NCBI RefSeq assembly: GCF_023195755.1
Contig: NZ_CP096203.1
Coordinates: 310,001-374,000 of the forward strand
Length of the DNA stretch: 64,000 nucleotides
Direction: 5' to 3'
Source: Chryseobacterium nepalense
GTDB taxonomy: Bacteria > Bacteroidota > Bacteroidia > Flavobacteriales > Weeksellaceae
A program made the position numbers and the translations under genes. Shown piece after piece: positions 8,926 to 17,586 of this stretch; the stretch's first letter is position 1; the number at the start of each line of letters is the position of its first letter. The notes beneath the pieces were generated by a model. That model was not told the origin of the DNA and did no database searches. It saw only the letters and a list, made by a program, of their open reading frames with translations.

Positions 8926-10018
8926 TGGATATTATGGTGCGAAAAATTCAGGGGACGATGCTTTTGTGGAAGTTTCAGCCTGGGGAAGCCGGAAATACTG
9001 GAATTCAACAGAACAGCTTTTCTTCGCCGCTGAATTGCCTACAATTTTAACACCGGCAGACCACTATTTTGCGCATAAAAACTATCTTTCTTTTGCACGG
9101 GCAGCCAAAGATATTATGTTAAGCGATGTCTTTGTGTCTGCAGGAGGATCTACATTCCATTCGGCATTGAAAAAAACGGATCTCCGTACTTATGCAAAGC
9201 TTAAGAAAAAATTGGGAATGAAAGGCCAAACCGGCGCCATAGGAATTTCATTAGGACCTTTTGTGAATGCCGCTGCAGAAAAAAATACACAGGAGTATTT
9301 AAAAACACTGGATTTTCTTGCATTACGGGATGATGTTTCTCATAAGCTCGCACTTACTTATGATCTGCCTTATGAACCGGTGAGAGCATTTGATCTGGCG
9401 GCGTTGCTTCCGGAAATATACCATTTTAATCCTGATAAGAATGCAGACAAAAAAGAATTTGTCATCGGGATCAGTGTTTGTCAGTATGAATCTTATACAA
9501 ACGGTGATCTGAACAGGGAACGTAAAAGAAATCAGTTCATCGAGAATGTAATTAAAAATTTAAAGAAATACCACAATATTAAGTTTCGTTTTTTCGTTTT
9601 TAATGGTAATTCTATGAAAGGTGATCATAAGCTTACGATGGAAACAATCGGAAATCTTAATACAGATAACACATTGAATTTTGAAGTAGTAGCGTACAAT
9701 CCTCTTGTAAAAGATACTTTTGAGAAAATTGCGGAATGTGATGCTGTGATCTCAACAAGATTACATGCGAGCATTTTTGCGTGCTACAGCAATACACCTT
9801 TTTTCCTTCTGGAATATCACAGGAAATGTACCGATTTTCTGAACGATGTAGGACAACCCGAAAAATACAGGGTCTTTGATGGTGATGCGGAAGTAGAATC
9901 AATCGTTGCGGAAATAGAAAAAATTGTGTTCAATAAAGAAATTACGGCTCCTCAATACATTCGGGAAACAACAGAACGTGCCCGGCTGAATTTTACCGCA
10001 ACCTATAAAACCATATGA
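8909..10018 (+). CDS. Polysaccharide pyruvyl transferase family protein
   Basis: This 369-aa member of the polysaccharide pyruvyltransferase family has an N-terminal segment FSGYYGAKNSGDDAF, the typical nucleotide-sugar-enzyme-like start of this fold. A glycine-rich SAGGSTFHS lies near residue 83 and the C-terminal motif STRLHASIFAC near 285. Family role: transfer of a ketal pyruvate from phosphoenolpyruvate to a sugar of a surface polymer, adding negative charge. Some members act in other roles, so the exact activity is inferred. It overlaps both neighbours (17 bases upstream, 4 bases downstream). Confidence 0.8.
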   Translation: MKAIFSGYYGAKNSGDDAFVEVSAWGSRKYWNSTEQLFFAAELPTILTPADHYFAHKNYLSFARAAKDIMLSDVFVSAGGSTFHSALKKTDLRTYAKLKKKLGMKGQTGAIGISLGPFVNAAAEKNTQEYLKTLDFLALRDDVSHKLALTYDLPYEPVRAFDLAALLPEIYHFNPDKNADKKEFVIGISVCQYESYTNGDLNRERKRNQFIENVIKNLKKYHNIKFRFFVFNGNSMKGDHKLTMETIGNLNTDNTLNFEVVAYNPLVKDTFEKIAECDAVISTRLHASIFACYSNTPFFLLEYHRKCTDFLNDVGQPEKYRVFDGDAEVESIVAEIEKIVFNKEITAPQYIRETTERARLNFTATYKTI

Positions 10019-10869
10019 TTACAGTAGTAATACCTTTATATAACAAAGAAAGAAGTATTTTAGATACAGTACATTCGGTTTTGGCCCAAACTTATAAGGA
10101 TTTTGAGCTGGTTATTGTAAATGACGGATCGAAGGATAACAGTCTCCATGTTGTACAAGGCATCAATGATGTCCGTGTGGTAATTGTAGATAAAGAGAAC
10201 GGGGGTGTTTCATCGGCAAGAAATGCCGGTATACTGGCCGCTAAAAACAACTATATCGCTTTTTTGGACGGTGATGATATCTGGCATCCCGAGCATCTGG
10301 GGATCCTCGCAGATTCTATGAAAATACTGGACAATGATGAAATCGGAGGGGTGGGATCAAGCTTTTATAAATCAAATTCAAAAGAATTTGACGGATCAAA
10401 GTTTAAAAGAGAAGAGGCGGTAATTATTGATGATTATTTCAATTTTATGTCTTCCTCAGCTCCCAGATTCAATTCTTCAACACTGATGGTAAAAAAGGAT
10501 AAGGTACTGGAGACAGGCCTGTTTGATGAGCAGTTGAAATACGGTGAAGATGTAGATTTCTGGTACCGGCTTTTTTCAAAATATAAACTGATCTATAACA
10601 AAGCTGTTACCACCATCTATTTCATAGCGGCGGAAAACAGGAGTGTTCATTATGTAATGCCTCTGGAAAGAAGATTTCACCAGTTTGATTATGCAGGTAA
10701 AACAGCTTCCGAAAAAAGATATCTTGATAAGCTTGTTGCATTGATTGTACTGGATTATTTCAATCAAAAAGCCTACAAACAGGCTGGAATCATCTTAAAA
10801 ATGTATGCTTCAAGAATGGTTGGAGTGATGCTGTATTTTATAGGATTAATTAAAAAGAAATTAAAATGA
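10015..10869 (+). CDS. Family 2 glycosyltransferase
   Basis: This 284-aa GT-A glycosyltransferase opens MITVVIPLYNKERSI, with VNDGSKDNS at about 35-43 and the metal/nucleotide-binding acidic motif FLDGDD at about 83-88. A further acidic motif, YGEDVDFWYR, lies near 176. It should add one sugar to the lipid-linked repeat unit on the cytoplasmic side; donor and acceptor are unknown. Its ATG overlaps the stop of the pyruvyltransferase in ATGA (4-base overlap), and the next gene overlaps its own stop the same way. Confidence 0.88.
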   Translation: MITVVIPLYNKERSILDTVHSVLAQTYKDFELVIVNDGSKDNSLHVVQGINDVRVVIVDKENGGVSSARNAGILAAKNNYIAFLDGDDIWHPEHLGILADSMKILDNDEIGGVGSSFYKSNSKEFDGSKFKREEAVIIDDYFNFMSSSAPRFNSSTLMVKKDKVLETGLFDEQLKYGEDVDFWYRLFSKYKLIYNKAVTTIYFIAAENRSVHYVMPLERRFHQFDYAGKTASEKRYLDKLVALIVLDYFNQKAYKQAGIILKMYASRMVGVMLYFIGLIKKKLK

Positions 10870-11927
10870 GAAAATATCTGGCGATCTTTCTGTTTTTAAT
10901 ACCTGTTTCATTATTTTTTGCCCAGGTTAAATATTTTGACCTTACGAAAGTACTTCCCAAAGGATATGTAACGGATGGAAGTGTAGATTATACCGAAGTT
11001 CTTCAGAAAGCAATCGATCAAAGCGGGGATATTACCTTTCCCAACTTTCCGGTTTTAATTAATGATAACGGACTTAAGTTAAAAAACGGATGCTCTTATA
11101 CATTCCAGGCTAATTCCAAACTTATTTTAAAACCTTCCTTGAAGTCCGGGTACAATATGCTGGATTGTAATAATAAAGAAAATATTACGATTACCAATGC
11201 TGTACTGGTTGGAGATAAAAATACACATCTCGGCAAACAGGGAGAGTGGGGATTCGGGATCAGCGTAAGAGGATCAAAAAATATTACCATCAACAAAGCC
11301 AAAATTTATGACTGTTACGGGGATGGCATTTATATCGGCCGTCTTAACAATAAAATATCGGATAATATTACTATTACCAATACTCTGGTATCCAACAGCA
11401 GGAGAAACGGACTTTCAATAACTTCCGGAACCAATATTAAGGTCTATCATTCCAAATTTATGAATTCCAGCGGTAAAGGACCTTCAAGTGGCATCGATAT
11501 TGAACCCAACAATGCGCAGGATGAGCTTAAAAACATTACCATCAGCGATGTTTCTACTGCAAATAATGAAAATTGGGGACTGCTGCTGAATCTTGTGAAC
11601 CTGAGAAAAGATAACTCCATTAATAAGAATATTTCGATTACCATTACTAATTTTTCTGACAACAGATCAAAGTACGGAATGTCTATGTGGCTGAACAGAA
11701 AGAATAACTATTCCAGAAATATATCCGGTAGTATCACCCTGAATAATGTAAGCTTGCTTAATAATACGGAAGAACCTGTAAAATACTACGGAACTAATGA
11801 TAATGCCATCAACGTTTCCGTAAACCAGCTCACCGTAGATTCAAAAAGCTATAGAAAACTACAGAATACCATCAACAGTTACCAAAACGATCAGCGAATT
11901 AAATTTAAACAACTGAAAACTAAATAA
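10866..11927 (+). CDS. Secreted right-handed beta-helix protein (lyase-like)
   Basis: The 353-aa protein has a Sec signal peptide (about 1-19, ending FFAQ). Repeated strands such as KNITINKAKIYDCYGDGIYI and NITITNTLVSNSRRNGLSI follow, the NIT-type repeats of the pectate-lyase / parallel beta-helix superfamily. It has none of the glycosyltransferase features of its neighbours. Inside a Wzx/Wzy operon such proteins are often periplasmic polysaccharide lyases or epimerases that trim or modify the polymer; that role is inferred. It overlaps the GT2 gene by 4 bases and is followed by the polymerase gene after one base. Confidence 0.75.
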   Translation: MRKYLAIFLFLIPVSLFFAQVKYFDLTKVLPKGYVTDGSVDYTEVLQKAIDQSGDITFPNFPVLINDNGLKLKNGCSYTFQANSKLILKPSLKSGYNMLDCNNKENITITNAVLVGDKNTHLGKQGEWGFGISVRGSKNITINKAKIYDCYGDGIYIGRLNNKISDNITITNTLVSNSRRNGLSITSGTNIKVYHSKFMNSSGKGPSSGIDIEPNNAQDELKNITISDVSTANNENWGLLLNLVNLRKDNSINKNISITITNFSDNRSKYGMSMWLNRKNNYSRNISGSITLNNVSLLNNTEEPVKYYGTNDNAINVSVNQLTVDSKSYRKLQNTINSYQNDQRIKFKQLKTK

Positions 11928-11928
11928 A

Positions 11929-13143
11929 TTGATAAAGCTTTATAAAAATAAAACGTTTTTTAATCTGCTAAATGTCCTGATCGTCATCGTAGCATTCATG
12001 CTCTTTGTCTTTCCGAATTCATTTAGGAACATTAAACTGCCGTTTTTACTGTTGTTTTTTATCGTTGGTCTTTCTCAGATACATAAGATTGAAAGGGTAG
12101 TTGTTTTCAGTCTTCTGCTGAGTCTGATGATCACCATTATTTATCTTGTGATCGGGGTCAATAAGTCTAAAGATCCTATGGAAGCACTCAGTCAGGTTCT
12201 CATTGTTTATGCTTTTACACCGATCATGTGGACGGTTATTATGAATTATTGCTTTGAGAAATTTCCCTTACCAAAAATCATCAGATACCTCAATATATAC
12301 ATGGTTTTAGGCTGTATTTCCGTATTTGTGGCCATCTGGCTTTTCATGAACGGAAAAAGACAGATTCTGGAGCTCATTATAGAAGATCCGAATATGACCT
12401 TTACTAAAAAAGGTATTGTGGAGATGAAGCTTTTCGTTTATGGTTCACTGATCTTTTTTATTCCTGCATTTATACAGATACAGAAAATTTTCCCGAGAAA
12501 AATCCTGTTTTTTGTGATCCTTCTTTTAACGATAAGTACAGCAATTGTTTCCGGAAGATCCGCACTTCTTTTAAGTGTTTTTTTAGGATTGTTTTTTTAT
12601 GTTATGATTAATGCCTCCTTTGAAATTGTAAAGTATATTTTTCTCGGGCTTTTATTGGCGGTCTTACTGTTTTTTATATTAAACAGTTATGGGGTAAATG
12701 TATTCAACGTATTGGAAGGTTTTTATGATAAATTATTCGGTGGAGGAGATAAGGTTCGTGCAGAGCAGACCGACGCACTGATTAAAGGGATTAACAGAAA
12801 TATTTTCGGAGCCGGGCACGGCGTAGGTGTTGACTATATTAGAAGTAAAAAATTCCCCTGGCGTTATGAAAATGTGCCTTTTGCAATCATTTTCAGAGTA
12901 GGGCTTTTCGGATTTTTAATTTATTCTATTCCTTTTCTGTATTCGGTATATAAATACGTGACGTTAAAATCAAGAAATCCGTACGATCATTATATGCTGG
13001 TAGGATTTATATCGATGCTTGTAGCCACCTTTACCAATCCTTATCTGGAATCTTTCGAGTTTAATATATTTTACGTGATACCATTCATATATTTTGTAAA
13101 AAGAGATAAAATTTTTAATGAAAAAAATAGTTTACTTCACTAA
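11929..13143 (+). CDS. wzy: O-antigen/EPS polymerase (Wzy-like)
   Basis: The 404-aa integral membrane protein has roughly ten hydrophobic segments and a large loop around residues 260-320 (GGGDKVRAEQTDALIKG, AGHGVGVDYIRS). This matches O-antigen ligase/polymerase-type proteins, which have low sequence conservation. The start is TTG at 11929 immediately after the beta-helix gene. In its operon it is the only polymerase candidate, so it should join flipped repeat units in the periplasm under control of the Wzc-like protein. Its 3' end overlaps the next gene by 26 bases. Confidence 0.78.
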   Translation: MIKLYKNKTFFNLLNVLIVIVAFMLFVFPNSFRNIKLPFLLLFFIVGLSQIHKIERVVVFSLLLSLMITIIYLVIGVNKSKDPMEALSQVLIVYAFTPIMWTVIMNYCFEKFPLPKIIRYLNIYMVLGCISVFVAIWLFMNGKRQILELIIEDPNMTFTKKGIVEMKLFVYGSLIFFIPAFIQIQKIFPRKILFFVILLLTISTAIVSGRSALLLSVFLGLFFYVMINASFEIVKYIFLGLLLAVLLFFILNSYGVNVFNVLEGFYDKLFGGGDKVRAEQTDALIKGINRNIFGAGHGVGVDYIRSKKFPWRYENVPFAIIFRVGLFGFLIYSIPFLYSVYKYVTLKSRNPYDHYMLVGFISMLVATFTNPYLESFEFNIFYVIPFIYFVKRDKIFNEKNSLLH

Positions 13144-14173
13144 ATATTCTTCTTTGGGTGCAAGCAGCAGGCTCAGGAGCTTTCAGTTCTTTTCTTCTTT
13201 ACAGGAAAAAGGATTTGAAGTAAGCCATTCTTGTCTTCTTGGGGATCGATATCTCTCGGCTTTGTATGATAACAAGAAAAGTAGGTTTTTATATTTGGTT
13301 GCAGGATATTTTAAGCGGATGCTTGTGCTGCTTTCCGTCAAAAAGTATCATATTGTTGTTATAGAAAAAGAATTATTCCCTTACCTGCCGGCTTGGGCAG
13401 AAGTCGCTTTAAATAAAGCCGGAATCGGATATTTCGCAGATTATGATGATGCTATTTTTCACAACTATGATCTTAGCAAAAACAAATGGCTGCGAAAATT
13501 TTTGTCTGATAAAATAGATATCGTGATGAAAAACAGTAAATGTGTATTTGCCGGTAACAGCTATCTTGCAGACAGAGCAAAAAAAGCGGGCGCCAAGAAA
13601 ATAATTCTTTTACCAACGGTAATTAATCGTAATAAATATTATAAAATAGATAATAAGGATCTTTCCCATTTTACACTAGGCTGGATCGGTTCACCATCTA
13701 CCTATAAATATATTGAAGAATTATTTCCTGTATTCAAAAAACTTAACGAAGAATTTCCGCATTTCAGGGTCAATATTATCGGGGCCAAGCAATCTCCGGA
13801 AACAGATGGATTTATCAGCTTTATTCCCTGGAATGAAAATACAGAGGTTGAAGAAATCAATAAATTTGATCTTGGAATAATGCCTTTACATGACACACCT
13901 TGGGAACAGGGCAAATGTTCTTACAAGCTCATACAGTATATGGGATGCAGCATCGCGGTTCTTGCATCGCCTGTAGGGATGAATAACGATATCGTAAATC
14001 CGGGGAAAAACGGAGATTTTGTACACGGAGATGATTGGTATAATGCCATAAAAAAATACATAGAAAATAAGCAGGTAACAATTCAGGAAGGTCATGAAGG
14101 AAGAATGTTGATAGATTCAACATACAATACAGATAATAACTTGAAAAAAATAATTAGAGCGTTTGAAAACTAA
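13118..14173 (+). CDS. Glycosyltransferase, GT-B fold (GT4-like)
   Basis: The 351-aa protein starts MKKIVYFTKYSSLGASSRLR, a pattern seen in GT-B enzymes of flavobacterial capsule loci. It has FADYDDAIFHNY near 107, TLGWIGSPSTYKY near 186 and a nucleotide-binding C-terminal half with LGIMPLHDTPWEQGKCSYKL near 251 and KLIQYMGCSIAVLASPVGMN. It probably transfers one sugar of the repeat unit. It overlaps the polymerase (26 bases) and the next glycosyltransferase (11 bases). The sugar specificity cannot be inferred. Confidence 0.8.
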   Translation: MKKIVYFTKYSSLGASSRLRSFQFFSSLQEKGFEVSHSCLLGDRYLSALYDNKKSRFLYLVAGYFKRMLVLLSVKKYHIVVIEKELFPYLPAWAEVALNKAGIGYFADYDDAIFHNYDLSKNKWLRKFLSDKIDIVMKNSKCVFAGNSYLADRAKKAGAKKIILLPTVINRNKYYKIDNKDLSHFTLGWIGSPSTYKYIEELFPVFKKLNEEFPHFRVNIIGAKQSPETDGFISFIPWNENTEVEEINKFDLGIMPLHDTPWEQGKCSYKLIQYMGCSIAVLASPVGMNNDIVNPGKNGDFVHGDDWYNAIKKYIENKQVTIQEGHEGRMLIDSTYNTDNNLKKIIRAFEN

Positions 14174-15341
14174 ATTAGTACGTATAACAACAGTTCCGGT
14201 TTCTCTGAAAGTATTACTGAAGGGGCAGCATAAATTTATGTCAGAATATTTTGATGTAACGGGCGTTTCTTCATCAGGACAAGAGCTATATGAAGTAAAA
14301 GATTCGGAAGGTATTAATGTGGTAGCTATTGAAATGTCAAGGGCAATTACTCCTCTCAGCGATTTAAAATCTCTTTGGAAAACCTATCAGTTTTTAAAAA
14401 AACAGAAACCACAGATCGTTCATACGCATACTCCGAAAGCGGGAATTATAGGAATGCTGGCTGCAAAATTGGCAAAAGTTCCGCTTAGGCTTCATACTGT
14501 GGCTGGACTGCCTTTAATGGAAGCACAGGGAACCAAGCGTAAAGTATTGGATTTTGTTGAAAAACTCACCTACACTTCCGCAACAAAAGTGTACCCGAAT
14601 TCTAAAGGATTGTATGATTTCATCCTTAAAAATAATTTAGCACAAAGCAAAAAACTGAAGGTTATAGGCAATGGATCATCCAACGGAATCGATACCCGCT
14701 TTTTTTCTCCTGAAAATATTAATGATGAACAAAAAGATCAGCTAAAAAAAGATCTCAACATCACTGCATCAGATTTTGTTTTTGTATTTGTAGGACGTTT
14801 GGTAGGTGATAAAGGCATTAATGAACTGGTTCAGGCTTTTTCACAGATCAGTAAGAATGCGGATCGGTCAAAATCGGTAAAGCTTTTACTGATCGGCCCT
14901 TTGGAAGAACACCTTGATCCCTTGCAGCCGGAAACAGTGCAAGAGATAAAAAACAATCCTGATATTTTGGATTTAGGATTTCAGAAAGATGTGAGACCCT
15001 ATTTTGCGGTTTCAGATGCGCTGGTTTTTCCAAGCTACCGTGAGGGCTTCCCTAATGTTGTTATGCAGGCGGGAGCGATGGAATTGCCAAGCATCGTTTC
15101 CGATATCAACGGCTGCAACGAAATCATTGTTGAAGGACAAAATGGAATGATTATTCCGGTAAAAAATAGTGATAAACTCAAAGTAGCCATGGAGAAAATA
15201 CTTTCGGATACAGATTTGTATCAGAAGCTGAAAATAAATTCCAGGCCTATGATTCAGTCGCGGTACGAGCAGTCTGTGATCTGGAATGAATTATTAAAGG
15301 AATATAAAACCCTGCTTAAAGAAAATAATATAGATGTATAA
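14163..15341 (+). CDS. Family 4 glycosyltransferase
   Basis: The 392-aa GT-B enzyme contains IVHTHTPKAGIIGMLAAKLA (about 79-98) and FVGRLVGDKGINEL (about 212). The C-terminal FPSYREGFPNVVMQAGAMEL near 289 is the GT4 donor-binding signature, with Gln in place of the second Glu, as is common in the PglA/WbnK-like branch. The start is TTG at 14163 inside the preceding gene. It lies directly before the initiating phosphosugar transferase, so it is a good candidate for the enzyme adding the second sugar. The donor is unknown. Confidence 0.85.
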   Translation: MKTKLVRITTVPVSLKVLLKGQHKFMSEYFDVTGVSSSGQELYEVKDSEGINVVAIEMSRAITPLSDLKSLWKTYQFLKKQKPQIVHTHTPKAGIIGMLAAKLAKVPLRLHTVAGLPLMEAQGTKRKVLDFVEKLTYTSATKVYPNSKGLYDFILKNNLAQSKKLKVIGNGSSNGIDTRFFSPENINDEQKDQLKKDLNITASDFVFVFVGRLVGDKGINELVQAFSQISKNADRSKSVKLLLIGPLEEHLDPLQPETVQEIKNNPDILDLGFQKDVRPYFAVSDALVFPSYREGFPNVVMQAGAMELPSIVSDINGCNEIIVEGQNGMIIPVKNSDKLKVAMEKILSDTDLYQKLKINSRPMIQSRYEQSVIWNELLKEYKTLLKENNIDV

Positions 15342-15939
15342 GAACTTATTGAAAAGAGTAATTGATTTTCTGATTGCTTTTTCAGGTTTGATTTTATTGT
15401 CGCCTGTTTTTCTTATTGTACTTGTGGTGCTGTATTTTCAGAATGACGGCAAACCGTTCTTTTTCCAGAGAAGGCCGGGACTTAATGAAAAAATGTTTAA
15501 CATTATTAAGTTTAAAACCATGACGGATAAAAAAGATAGCAAAGGAAATTATCTGCCGGACGCTGACAGACTTACGCCAATGGGAAGTTTTATACGCCAG
15601 ACTTCTCTTGATGAGATTCCGCAGCTGATCAATGTTCTTAAAGGAGATATGGCCATCATTGGTCCGAGACCTTTATTACCGCAGTATCTGCCTTTGTATA
15701 ATGAATCTCAGAAAAGAAGACACGAAGTTCGTCCGGGAATCACAGGCTGGGCTCAGGTCAATGGAAGAAATGCTATTTCATGGGCAAAGAAATTTGAACT
15801 GGATGTGTGGTATATCGATCATGTTTCATTTGTCCTGGATTGTAAAATTGTACTCCTTACTGTTAAAAAAGTTTTTAAAAAAGAAGGAATCAATAAAGAA
15901 GGGCAGGCAACAACAGAAGCCTTTAACGGAAATAATTAA
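15334..15939 (+). CDS. pglC: Initiating undecaprenyl-phosphate phosphosugar transferase (PglC-like)
   Basis: The 201-aa monotopic phosphoglycosyltransferase has one N-terminal re-entrant membrane segment (about 8-35), a basic segment FFFQRRPGLNEK, the catalytic acidic pair Asp93-Glu94 in TSLDEIPQL, then GDMAIIGPRPLLPQY and RPGITGWAQVNGRN. The short length (about 200 aa) matches PglC-type enzymes, not the longer WbaP type. Family role: transfer of a phosphosugar, often a diacetylated bacillosamine-type sugar, from UDP to undecaprenyl phosphate, the first committed step of repeat-unit assembly. The following PglD-like remnant and PglE-like aminotransferase support a 4-amino-4,6-dideoxy-HexNAc substrate. 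Confidence 0.88.
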   Translation: MYKNLLKRVIDFLIAFSGLILLSPVFLIVLVVLYFQNDGKPFFFQRRPGLNEKMFNIIKFKTMTDKKDSKGNYLPDADRLTPMGSFIRQTSLDEIPQLINVLKGDMAIIGPRPLLPQYLPLYNESQKRRHEVRPGITGWAQVNGRNAISWAKKFELDVWYIDHVSFVLDCKIVLLTVKKVFKKEGINKEGQATTEAFNGNN

Positions 15940-16330
15940 AAGTGTAGCAGTATATTTATATGGGAGTAAGCGTCATGGCAAGGTAGTTGCTGAAACTGCA
16001 GAATAAAACGGATTCATATTGAAGCATCCATAAATGAAGATATTTCAGATAAAATTCCTGATTATTCTGTACGTTATAAACTACATAAGAAATATAGAAG
16101 TCGTTATTGCGATAGAAAAGACAAATAAGAAAAAGCAATTGATCAACTGTGATTAATTATTTGAGCTTACCTGATCCCTCCAATCATGAATATTCAAAAA
16201 TAGTACATAAGAATGAGTGTGCTTGTAGTTGTCCCAAGTTTTAATTAATGTTGCTGATACAGTAAGAAGTTTCAATAGCAAAAAATGGGAAGACTATAAA
16301 TCACCAGATTTGAGATAGTAATAAATTAAA
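15938..16330 (+). pseudogene. pglD: Decayed PglD-like sugar N-acetyltransferase
   Basis: Just after the PglC-like gene, one frame reads VYLYGSKRHGKVVAETAE (about 15950-16003) and then TAA. This is close to the PglD-family start IYIYGASGHGKVV. After the stop the same frame gives NGFILKHP. A shifted frame then gives EASINEDISDKIPDYSV, and another gives NIEVVIAIEKTNKKKQLIN (about 16084-16140), which mirrors the family segment IAIGNNEIRKK. Farther on VLINVADTVRSFNS (about 16245) recalls the start of the hexapeptide part. Stops and frameshifts break every frame, and the bulk of the C-terminal beta-helix is missing. Position between pglC and pglE matches the order of intact loci. Confidence 0.7.
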
Positions 16331-16340
16331 AAAAATAATT

Positions 16341-17504
16341 ATGAGCATTGAAATATGGCTCTCTTCCCCTCACATGGGTGGAACAGAAATAAAATATGTC
16401 AACGAAGCATTTGATACCAATTGGATAGCTCCTTTAGGTCCGAACGTAAATGGCTTTGAAACTGATCTGGAAAAATTTCTGAACCAGGAAGTAAAAGTTG
16501 CGGCACTTTCATCCGGAACAGCAGCCCTGCATTTAGCATTGATCGAATGCAATGTTGGTTACGGCGATGAAGTGATTTGTCAGTCTCTTACTTTTTCAGC
16601 TTCGGCCAATCCTATTGTATATCAGGGAGCGACCCCGGTTTTTGTTGATTCAGAAAAAGATACCTGGAATATGTGTCCTGTCGCATTAAGGGAGGCAGTA
16701 GTAGACAGAATTTCCAAAAATAAAAAACCAAAAGCTATTGTTGCGGTTAATCTTTATGGGATGCCGGCAAAAATGGATGAGATTTTAGCAATCGCTACAG
16801 AATTTGATATTCCTCTTATTGAAGATGCTGCCGAATCACTTGGTTCTACTTACAAAGGAAGATCTTGTGGTACTTTCGGACGTTTTGGAATTTTATCTTT
16901 TAATGGAAATAAAATTATCACAACTTCCGGCGGAGGAGCATTGGTATGCCATTCAAAGGAAGATAAAGACAGGGCCGTTTTCCTTTCTACACAGGCGAGG
17001 GATAAGGCACCGCATTACCAGCATTCAGAGATAGGATACAACTATAGAATGAGTAATGTTTCGGCAGGAATAGGAAGAGGGCAAATTGAAGTCCTGAACA
17101 GCCGGGTAGAAGGCCGAAGAAAAATGCATGACTTCTATGCTGAAATTACCAGAAATATGGATGGTGTAGAACTGTTTTGCGAGCCGGACACAGATTTTTT
17201 CAGCAACCACTGGCTGTCGGTAATAACAATTGATGAAGCAAAAGCATCTAAAAACCGGGAAGATCTTCGTCTTGCATTTTTGGAAGATAAAATAGAATCA
17301 CGCCCAATCTGGAAACCGATGCATATGCAGCCCGTTTTTAAAGACGCACCCTATTACGGAGGAGATTTTGCAGAGAAGCTTTTTGAAAGCAGCCTGTGCC
17401 TGCCATCCGGATCTAATCTTTCTGATGCTGACAGAGCAAGAATTGAAAAAGTAATGGTAAACGTTTTTTCAAACAAAAAACTTTCAGATAGTATTGTACC
17501 TTAA
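16341..17504 (+). CDS. pglE: PLP-dependent nucleotide-sugar aminotransferase (PglE-like)
   Basis: This 387-aa member of the DegT/DnrJ/EryC1/StrS family has SSGTAALHLAL (about 57-67), VNLYGMPAKMDEI (about 136), IEDAAESLGS (about 160) and the PLP-binding lysine Lys191 in FNGNKIITTSGGG. Family role: transamination at C4 of a UDP-4-keto-6-deoxy-HexNAc, giving the 4-amino sugar that PglD would acetylate. No 4,6-dehydratase gene (PglF/WbpM type) is present in this window to make the keto substrate. It is the last gene of the operon and is followed by a strong terminator. Confidence 0.86.
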   Translation: MSIEIWLSSPHMGGTEIKYVNEAFDTNWIAPLGPNVNGFETDLEKFLNQEVKVAALSSGTAALHLALIECNVGYGDEVICQSLTFSASANPIVYQGATPVFVDSEKDTWNMCPVALREAVVDRISKNKKPKAIVAVNLYGMPAKMDEILAIATEFDIPLIEDAAESLGSTYKGRSCGTFGRFGILSFNGNKIITTSGGGALVCHSKEDKDRAVFLSTQARDKAPHYQHSEIGYNYRMSNVSAGIGRGQIEVLNSRVEGRRKMHDFYAEITRNMDGVELFCEPDTDFFSNHWLSVITIDEAKASKNREDLRLAFLEDKIESRPIWKPMHMQPVFKDAPYYGGDFAEKLFESSLCLPSGSNLSDADRARIEKVMVNVFSNKKLSDSIVP

Positions 17505-17532
17505 GATCCTAAATAATTTATAAGGCAAAATA

Positions 17533-17565
17533 AAAAGCAGAGATAATATTATCTCTGCTTTTTTA
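17533..17565 (+). terminator. Rho-independent terminator of the polysaccharide operon
   Basis: AAGCAGAGATAAT is followed directly by its reverse complement and a run of T. The structure is symmetric with A-runs on the left, so it can serve both the + strand operon and the convergent minus-strand gene at 17587. Confidence 0.9.
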
Positions 17566-17586
17566 TAGTGTAAATACAAGTATCTG

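Noticed and set aside
15632..16006. 124-codon frame overlapping the PglC-like gene
   Set aside because: The part inside pglC is a shadow. Only its last 20 or so codons are meaningful, as the start of the decayed pglD-like gene.
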